Positions 56,640-64,000 of a stretch of DNA of 64,000 bases are shown here, in pieces. The DNA is from Rhodocollybia butyracea (taxonomy: Eukaryota > Basidiomycota > Agaricomycetes > Agaricales > Omphalotaceae), in contig JADNRY010000027.1 of the NCBI GenBank assembly GCA_015501585.1, positions 339,389 through 403,388 of the forward strand, written 5' to 3'. The number at the start of each line of letters is the position of its first letter. The first letter of the stretch is position 1. The notes beneath the pieces were generated by a model. That model saw nothing but the letters and a program-made list of their open reading frames with translations. It had not been told where the DNA came from and searched no databases. The position numbers and the translations under genes are program-made.

Positions 56640-59600
56640 AGGTTTCCTTGAAGCTTGGTCTGACTAAGGTTAAGAACAGGACCCGGGAACAACGTCGCAA
56701 GATGGTTCACAAACTTATATCTGTTTGTGCTTTAATTTGTCCTAACTTTCCGGCTGAAAAGGTAAAAACTGACTTCGTGGCCATGGTCAAGGAACAGATT
56801 GAAGGTATAGCCATTCTCGAGAACCTCTGTAAACTTGAAGAATCACTTAAAGCTAAGTACCGCCCTATTTTTGAGCCTATTCCACATACTGAAGAACTGC
56901 CTTCCTCGGTTACTACTAAAATTCAAATTATAGATGCCTCGAAGACCATTGCTGTTCATTCCTACCGGTGCCCAAAGAAGTTTTGCAAATCATGGAAAAC
57001 GCTTCTTCAATCTCATTTAGACAGTGGTAAGATTTGACCTTCCGATTCTTCTTTTGCCTCCCCTGCGTTCATTATCCCAAAAGCCGATCCCAATGCACTT
57101 CCTCGTTGGGTCAATGACTACCGTGCACTCAATGGTAACACAGTTACTGATAGACATCACCTACCACGCATCGACAACATTCTATCTGACTGTGGTAAAG
57201 GTAAGATTTGGGGTAAGATCGACATGACAGATTCCTTTTTTCAGACCCAAATGGACAATGATTCCATCAAGTACACCGCTGTTACCACCCCTTTTGGCCT
57301 CTACAAATGGACGGTCATGCCACAAGGCCTCAAGAATGCACCATCTATTCATCAACGTCATGTCACCTCTGCCCTTTGTCACCTCATCGGTAACATTTGC
57401 CATGTATACGTTGACAATATTATCATCTGGTCCAGATCTGTCGAGGAACACATCCGTAATGTCGAGGTTGTCCTGCTGGCTCTTAAGGCGGCTAAATTGT
57501 ACTGCAACCCAAAGAAGTGCACTCTGTTTGCTTTCTCTGTAGGCTTCCTTGGTCACACTATATCGCAAGATGGTATTTCCGCAGATGACAAGAAATGTGA
57601 GGCGATCTTGAACTGGTCCAGACCTCACACGATCAAACAGTTGCGTGCCTTTCTTGGCCTCACCCGTTATATTGCCACTTTCCTCCCTCGTTTAGCTGAA
57701 CAGAGGGCAATCCTTACACCGCTCACTGCAAAAGAGGTAGACAAGGATGAAATCCCTTGGTTTGCCGAACATGATCTTGTGTTTAACAAGATCAAGGAGA
57801 TCATATGTAGCCGTGAATGCCTGATGGTCATCGACCATGATCTTCTCAACAAAGGATACCGCATCTTTGTAACCACTGATGCCAGTGATAAATGCAGCGG
57901 TGCCGTTCTTAGTTTTGGGAAGACCTGGGAAACTGCACGGCCTGTATCCTTTAACTCTTGTACCTTCAAGGGCGCTGAACTTAACTATCCGGTCCACAAG
58001 AAGGAGATGCTTGCCATCATTTGTGCTCTAAAGAAATGGCGTGTAGACCTTCTTGGTTGTCCTTTCATGATCATCACTGACCATTGTACCCTCGAGAACT
58101 TTCACAAACAGAAAGACCTTTCTTGGCGGCAGGCCCGGTGGATGGATTTTTTTTTCTCAGTTTGATTGCACAATTGTCTATGTTGCTGGCAAAGATAACT
58201 TGGTGGCAGATGCTCTCTCCCGAATCAAAGATTCTACCGAGGCCTTCAATACTGCATGTCACCCTTATGCCTACTGCGACAATGATTCCTCTGCTGACAG
58301 CCTTCCAATCCTACTCATTCATGATTCTTCACCTTGGTCCACCGCTCACCTCCTGGCCTCGATGTGTCCCCCTGACTCAAGTCCTCCCCCTATCACCACT
58401 ACATTGAAAATTTCTGCCAACTCCTCTCTACTGGCCCAGATCATTGAGGGGTACAGTGTTGACCCTTGGTGCAAGGACCTTGCCACCTCATGCGCTGGTA
58501 TGCCTCTGGTCCATTTGGATGAGAAGTCAGGACTGTGGTTGGCTGGCAAATGTCTTATCATCCCACCCCATGGCTCGATCTGTGAAGACCTCTATCATTT
58601 GGCTCATGACAGTCTTGGGCATTTTGGGTTTGACAAATCATACACCTCCCTTCGTGATGAATACTACTGGCCTAACATGCGTCGGGACCTCGAGAAGGCT
58701 TACATACCTGGGTGTGATGATTGCCAGAGGAACAAAGGATCCACGCATCGGAAAATGGGACCTCTCCATCCTCTCCCAGTCCCAGATCGTTGATTTGGTT
58801 CTGTTGCGATGGACTTCATCAGTCCTCTTCCTGAAGACTCAGGTTTTAATTGCATCTTAACTATTACCAATTGTATTGGTGCTGACATCCGGATTGTCCC
58901 TTGTCATACTGACTTATCCACCCCTCAATGTGCCCAGCTTTTTTTCAACAACTGGTATTGTGAAAACGGTCTCCCCGATGAAATAGTATCAGACCAGGAT
59001 CATTTATTTATCTCTGAGTTCTGGTCCTCACTCACTAAATTGTCAGGTGTTTGCTTAAAGATGTCCACGTCCTACCACCCTCAGACAGACGGCTCAAGTG
59101 AGCGCTCAAACAAGACTGTTATCCAAATGCTCCATTATCACGTCGAACAAAATCAGAAAGGATGGTCCAGAGCACTCCCACATATACATTTTGAATTAAT
59201 GAACACCATCAATGATTCTACAGGTTTTTTGGGCTTCCAGCTGCATTCTGGCTTTCTCCTCGCTTGATTCCCCCCTTCTTCCCTTGTCTTCTTCACCCTC
59301 AGAACCCGCTTTTGATGCTCACTCTTTTATTGAACAGATTCAGACGGATGTTTTAGAGGCTAAAGACAATCTTCTCGCCGCTAAGATTGATCAAGCTCAT
59401 TTTGTTAACAGTCATCGTCATCCTGAACTCAGATTCAATATAGGCGACAAAGTTATGCTGACAACGTGTCACCATAAAAACAAGTACAAGCGTAAGGGAG
59501 AGAAATGCGCTGCTAAGTTTTTTCCTCGTTTTGACGGACCGTACTCGATCACTGACATTCATCCTGAATTTTCTACATATACCCTAGATCTCCCCTCTCA

Positions 59601-59880
59601 CTTGAACATCTTCCCCACTTTCCATGTTGATGAATTGAAACCTTATATAGATAACAATCCTATCCTCTTTCCTCAGCGCTCACTCCCCCAGCCTGGTCCT
59701 ATTGTTACCTTGGAAGGGATTGCCGAATGGGAAATCAATAGAATCATTGACAAACGTGTGCATGCACGCGGCAAACAGTTTCTCGTTCGTTGGAAAGGTT
59801 ACGGTCCAGACTCCGATTCCTGGCTCCCTGGTCGTGAATTGCAAGATTGCAAAGCCTTAGACTTGTGGGAGGGTATCTGA
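56640..59880 (+). pseudogene. Gypsy-2 pol: RT, RNase H, integrase, chromodomain
   Basis: RT: KYRPIFEPIPHTEELPSSV, IIPKADPNALPRWVNDYRAL, KIDMTDSFFQTQMDND and CHVYVDNIIIWSRS (YVDN where YxDD is catalytic). RNase H: RIFVTTDASDKCSGAVLSFG and the YPVHKKEMLAIICALKKWR helix. Integrase: HLAHDSLGHFGFDKSYTSLR with CDDCQRNK (HHCC zinc finger), then VAMDFISPLP (Asp), EIVSDQDHLF (Asp) and GSSERSNKTV (Glu). C-terminal chromodomain: EWEINRIIDKRVHARGKQFL followed by RWKGYGPDSDSWLPGREL. Stops or shifts lie near 57037, in the T-run at 58147, at 58792 and at 59266. Gag and protease are absent. Confidence 0.93.
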
Positions 59881-60037
59881 AGGTTGAGGTCTGGCTTTCT
59901 TTCATCTTCTGTGTTTAGCGGGTGGCCCCAAGGGGGTTGGCCATGGTTTACTTATTACCTTACATTCTCCCTGTTGCTTGGTTGATGTTGTTTCCATTTT
60001 TTTCTCCTTTGCTTGTTTTAGAGGGGGGGAGGGAGAG

Positions 60038-60295
60038 TGTAAGCATGCTCTATGTGTTACAACCCCTTCCTTCACATTCCTTCACGTTGCTCTCTCGATC
60101 ACATGCTTCATCAAGTCACGTCACGTTATCATATATATATGTCTACCTTAGATTATTGCTCCTTCTTCTTGACTTCCATCATCTCTCTCTCTTTGATAGC
60201 TAAAGTTCCCTCCTGAATACAACATCTCATGTATATCAACTTCATGTGATTGTGAGTCATTGTTTCTCGCCTCGGTTTTCAGTGTCGCCTGTACA
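60038..60295 (+). repeat. Gypsy-2 3' LTR (258 bp)
   Basis: Direct repeat of 56301-56554. Many differences are C/T or G/A, for example GTATATCAACTTCATGTG against ..CTTTGTGTG and ACAACATCTCATG against ACGATGTCTCGTG, as expected for CpG decay. Confidence 0.88.
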
Positions 60296-61477
60296 GCAGG
60301 CTTCCAAAAGCCTATCCATATTCCACCTGCTAATCCTCCTGCCCTTTCAACACCATCCCGGAGTGTCCCCAGTCTCCAAATCAACCTGTGACCTGCTCAT
60401 GGTGATGCAGTCATGAGGAATGCAAACCGAATGATGAGATGCAACTTGCCAAGCAGGTACTATGTTGGAAAAGAACATGGCAGTCAAGGTCCTGACCAGT
60501 GGCTTGATCGTTGGAAGGAAAGGGCAGAGAAGAAACATAGAGGGAAAGGAAGGCAATGAAAGTCAAGAGATGGTTGAGCTTCAAGTGTGTCCATAAATGA
60601 TGCCAAATTGACATAAGCTGGTACAGTTTGGGAAGGCAGTAAGAGGATATTGAGGTGTGCCCCTGCACTTTCAAGTACTGAGAAAGGCCAAGAAGGGCGT
60701 AGGGATAAATTCCAGTTGTGACATACAATTGGATGCTTAAATAATGCTGTGTGCTGGAAAAGCACTGGAGCCTGCCCATGATTGATCTCTGGATTTGATT
60801 GGGTCCTGTGTTGGCTGAGGTTGGAGAATCCCGCACTTGAATGATGAAGGACAGAAGAGAAGATCTTAAGAAATAAGCGCTCTGCGAGCACACTGTAAAC
60901 GGAGTTGTCAATCTGAACATCTATCAGGAACACGCATATTGTTAGTGCTGTCATGATTAGCCGGAAAGATAGTTGAGTAACCTAGTTGTGTGAAACAAAC
61001 GAGAAAACAGAAGGACAGGATGAGCAACCACGAGGTCACATGTCAACGCTTCGACATCCTAAATATATTGAAACTAAATCTCCTTATTAGGTCAACCCGA
61101 TTTGGACGAGATCAGGCTCAATTGGGACAAATTCTCACGCCGAAACCTGCCATAAGACGAGCCTTCATTACATTCAGGACTCGTAACAATATGTGCATTC
61201 TGTACAAAGGCCTCAGTATGCATGTACTATATATGCAGTATATGTCTTAAAGTGGTCGGGATCTCATAGTACAGGGCATCGGTCGGCTCATTTCCATGAC
61301 TTTGGGTTTTTGATGGAGTAGTTTATTTTTCTCTTATATGTTTCGATTCCATATTTATCATGCAGCCTTAGTTTCAATTTCTATCCTGAGCAAAGCTTTG
61401 GCAAAGCCGAATCCAGCTTATGTCAAACTTAGGTAATGTGGGGTTGTTGAAACCCAACTTAGTTACTTGCCCTCATC
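60296..61477. other. Intergenic, nothing assigned
   Basis: No protein-like frame with recognisable domain. The duplicated leader of the F-box gene starts about 61380-61440. Confidence 0.4.
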
Positions 61478-64000
61478 ATGGCTCGACGATCCGTTACCAA
61501 CGACAACACTAGCAGTCACCAGCATGACAAAAGTGTCGAGATAACATCCGTGGCTCATCAGGAAAAGCCTTTACGCAAACGAGCCAGAATCAGCTCCCAA
61601 AAATCCGATCCGTCACAGTCAAAGGCTCAAATTGTAGAGAACTCCGACAGTCCTTGTGAGATTGAATCTATCAAAAAACTCAACTCCAAGGAGCGGATGC
61701 CAGAAGAATTCAGACAGGTCAAAGGGAAACGAGGGCTTCTTGAATGGTTAGCGAAAGAAGTTCTGTTCGATGTGATCCTCGAGGAAGTTATAGCCTGAGA
61801 CTTTGAGCCTACCTTCCCGTGTATTCACTGTCTGTCAGATATTTTGTTACGCCGAACCTGGAGATCTCCTTCGCCTTTCCCGGACGTCGAGGGATCTTCG
61901 GACTATCCTCATGAGCAGACGTTACGAGTACATCTGGCGTTCTGCCCGTGAAAATGTTGCTGGACTTCCGCCCCTTCCGGATGATCTAAACGAATCTCAG
62001 TATGCTCACCTGCTGTTCGATGCATCTTGCTATGTAAGTGCATCGTTGTGACCCTATCCACAAATGATGATTTATATGCCCTGGTACGCAGATCTGTAAG
62101 CGCAAAGGCTGCGAAAATATACTCTGGACATTCCGTGCTAGGGTTTGCCACAAATGTGCCACGTACGTCTTGCCTTGTTCCTTACATCTCTTGTTCACTC
62201 CGGGAACAGTTCTCTTGAACACAATGAGAAGTATCTATCCCGACAGCCTCTGGAATATCGCAACTTGGGTATCCTGCCCTCAGAGTACGTTCAAATTGGA
62301 AGGGGTGAGGCCTTACATCAATTGTGTCACTTGTCTCTCATGTCTTGTTAGAACGAATACTTGTCGGGAGCAACAGATATGCTAGGAAATTCGAAACCGA
62401 GTTTCAATTAATGAAAACTGAATATGAGCGAGAAGAATGGGTAACACAGAAGCAGAAAGAACTTGAAGCTATTCAAGAGGTAAGCTTAGTCTTCGTTTCA
62501 TTGAATCTTGTTGTGTTAAAGAGTCAACGACAAACTCCATAGCATGCTATTTTGTGTATTCAGTGGCGTGAGTCTACCTTAAGTAACCGCACTCAGGAAC
62601 TAGATGCTCTTCAAAAGGAACGTAAGCAAAAGTGAGCCTACCTAGTTGTCTTTCCGTCGTTAGTGTCATATTCAACCCTGCCCGTGTATACAGCATCATA
62701 GCTCGATTATCCACACTTGGATGGGGTAGAGAGGCATTGCTTATGGACAAGAAATACCAGAGCAACTTCTCTGACCATAGGCTGGTCAAACAACCAAAAG
62801 CGCTCACAGATCGCGGTATGAATTTCATAGCAAACGCTGATCAGGGTATTCACTCAATGTAGACTGGAAGCGCATGAGAGGCGAACTATTGAATCTTTTA
62901 TCAAGACACCGGCAGTATCGTCAAAGGAAGGAATGGTCGGACTCTCTAGTCGAAACTCTATGCTTGTGCTGCCAAATCTACATCGGAATACGAGACACCT
63001 TGGATCCTCGACAACCTTTACCTGCTATCGGAGACGTACTAATCTCCATGAACTTATCGACCACTTCGATCAATACCTCCCGCCCCTCGCCGATGTATCC
63101 TCAATGATTTCCGAGTGGCTCCCTGATGGCATTGCGAAGTGGAGGCCAGAAAAAACTCAGGAGCTGATTGATCTTCTGGAAAACTCTGGACCACCGTCTG
63201 CAAACCAGATGCTGCCACATCAGTATTCGAATGCAAGGCTCGCGGTTGTGGTGAAGTATTACTTTATCCTGAGATGTTCTATCATGTTTGTTGCTTGCCC
63301 AATCAGGCACCTGATCCTTATGGTGGTAATTACCCAAAGCCATATAGATGGAGGAAATCGTACGGTGGACCCTGGACATCCAAGAGCATTCTTTTCAGTC
63401 GCAAAATCTCACGCGTATCGAAGAAGGTTGTGGAGGCTTGTGGACTTGATCCTGCCACTGCGACGGTGCAAGATCTTTATGATGCTAACCCGCTCATTGA
63501 ATGCACGAATTGCGCATGCCCTGACGGTTCGCGATACTTCACCTGGTGGCCTCTGATTGTACGCCTCGTTTTTTTTCACCCTGAAGCCTGATAACTTGAC
63601 TGACCCTTATTCCCAGTTGTCACATACTCCTTCTCATTCCGTTATAGTCCATACGTCTGCGTCAGCTACCTTGAAGTCGGAGATTGCAGCCACACTCCCC
63701 AGCTATGATGAAGCCTGTCGTGTTCTCACTGTCACTCCACGATACCGAAGGATAGCATACGTTCGCATTTGGAGACGCGTGAGTGTAATACTTTGGGCGT
63801 TTCAGTGTTTAAATCTTTGCCTTACAGTCATAGTATTAATCTTGCGGAGAGAAAAAGTCTCTCGTTCTTGATCTTCAAGCGATTCAAGAGCATTGGTACT
63901 TTCCTCTTCTTCAGGAACCATCGGTATGCTTATTCCGACCGGGCCATTACAAGGTTGAGGCATCTCAGCTGGCTTATTTTAATCGGTTGTATTTTAATGT
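61478..64000 (+). pseudogene. F-box/zinc-finger protein, copy 2, frameshifted, cut by window end
   Basis: Same exon pattern as copy 1: 61478-61786, 61839-62033, 62092-62162, 62210-62304, 62352-62479, 62564-62631, 62694-62815, then from 62863. The first donor has moved: GTAGGG of copy 1 is GAAGTT here, and use of the next GT adds one Glu. F-box IFCYAEPGDLLRLSRTSRDL, Cys motif ICKRKGCENILWTFRARVCH. Against copy 1 single bases are missing near 63048 (before HELIDHFDQ), near 63210 (before AATSVFEC) and near 63707 (before the CSHCH finger). None of these lesions is shared with copy 1. The last coding part continues to or past 64000. Confidence 0.75.

Larger units (their letters stand above)
56301..60295 (+). 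mobile_element. Chromovirus Gypsy (marY1-like), internally deleted, 3995 bp
   Basis: LTRs at 56301-56554 and 60038-60295 (TGTAAGCATG..CTGTACA) bracket a pol region. A purine tract GAGGGGGGGAGGGAGAG precedes the 3' LTR. Gag and protease are missing: pol homology starts about 90 bp after the 5' LTR. The flanking 5-mers (AAAGC left, GCAGG right) do not match, so the ends may derive from recombination between copies. Order RT, RNase H, integrase, chromodomain. Confidence 0.92.

Noticed and set aside
60411..60954. Two overlapping long - strand frames (169 and 156 codons)
   Set aside because: They overlap each other in different frames, have Ser/Leu/His-rich composition typical of chance frames, and contain no domain.
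1..64000. A clustered defence or secondary-metabolite system
   Set aside because: The intact genes are of unrelated families on both strands, separated by transposons, with no backbone enzyme, transporter or regulator grouping.

Overview
The window looks like nuclear DNA of a mushroom-forming basidiomycete (Agaricomycetes). The genes carry many short introns (about 45-70 nt, GT..AG). The recognisable families are typical of that group: DUF6534-like and other seven-helix membrane proteins, F-box proteins with a CKRKGC zinc finger, FunK1-like kinases, aryl-alcohol-type aldo/keto reductase, and marY1-like chromovirus Gypsy elements. There is no prokaryotic operon, CRISPR array or rRNA. I did not recognise a tRNA. 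Identity rests on protein patterns I recognise, not on a search.

Layout. 0-2 kb: 3' part of a copper amine oxidase gene (+). 2.3-5.6 kb: F-box relic, then a decayed DUF6534-like membrane protein gene. 5.6-11.5 kb: gene-free, with a foldback hairpin, a Harbinger-type MITE and a palindromic minisatellite. 11.5-25.2 kb: one old Gypsy element (-) opened by three further insertions: a TIR element containing telomere-like repeats, a CACTA-like element that itself carries a 5.4-kb Copia element, and a hAT-like element that carries a foldback element. Two of these insertions can be removed on paper, each with one target-site copy, and the Gypsy reading frame closes exactly. 26.3-27.4 kb: a young 1.19-kb LTR element with almost no interior. 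27.7-29.2 kb: an eight-exon seven-helix membrane protein gene (-). 31.6-32.1 kb: nicotinamidase relic. 32.6-34.3 kb: two DNA-transposon derivatives. 35.8-36.7 kb: kinase-like gene (-).

37.8-43.7 kb is the most gene-like part: a relic of the amine oxidase tail, a 962-aa TPR-containing protein and a six-exon aldo/keto reductase. 44.1-46.7 kb and 61.5-64 kb hold two copies of one F-box/zinc-finger gene, each broken by its own single-base indels. Between them lie a TPR-gene relic, four small genes of unknown function, and a gag-less chromovirus Gypsy (56.3-60.3 kb).

No clustered pathway or defence system is apparent. The amine oxidase and the aldo/keto reductase are probably independent metabolic enzymes. 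The novelty lies in the mobile elements and in how they are nested. Splice junctions were placed by eye from consensus sites and frame; where all exon lengths sum to a multiple of three I say so.
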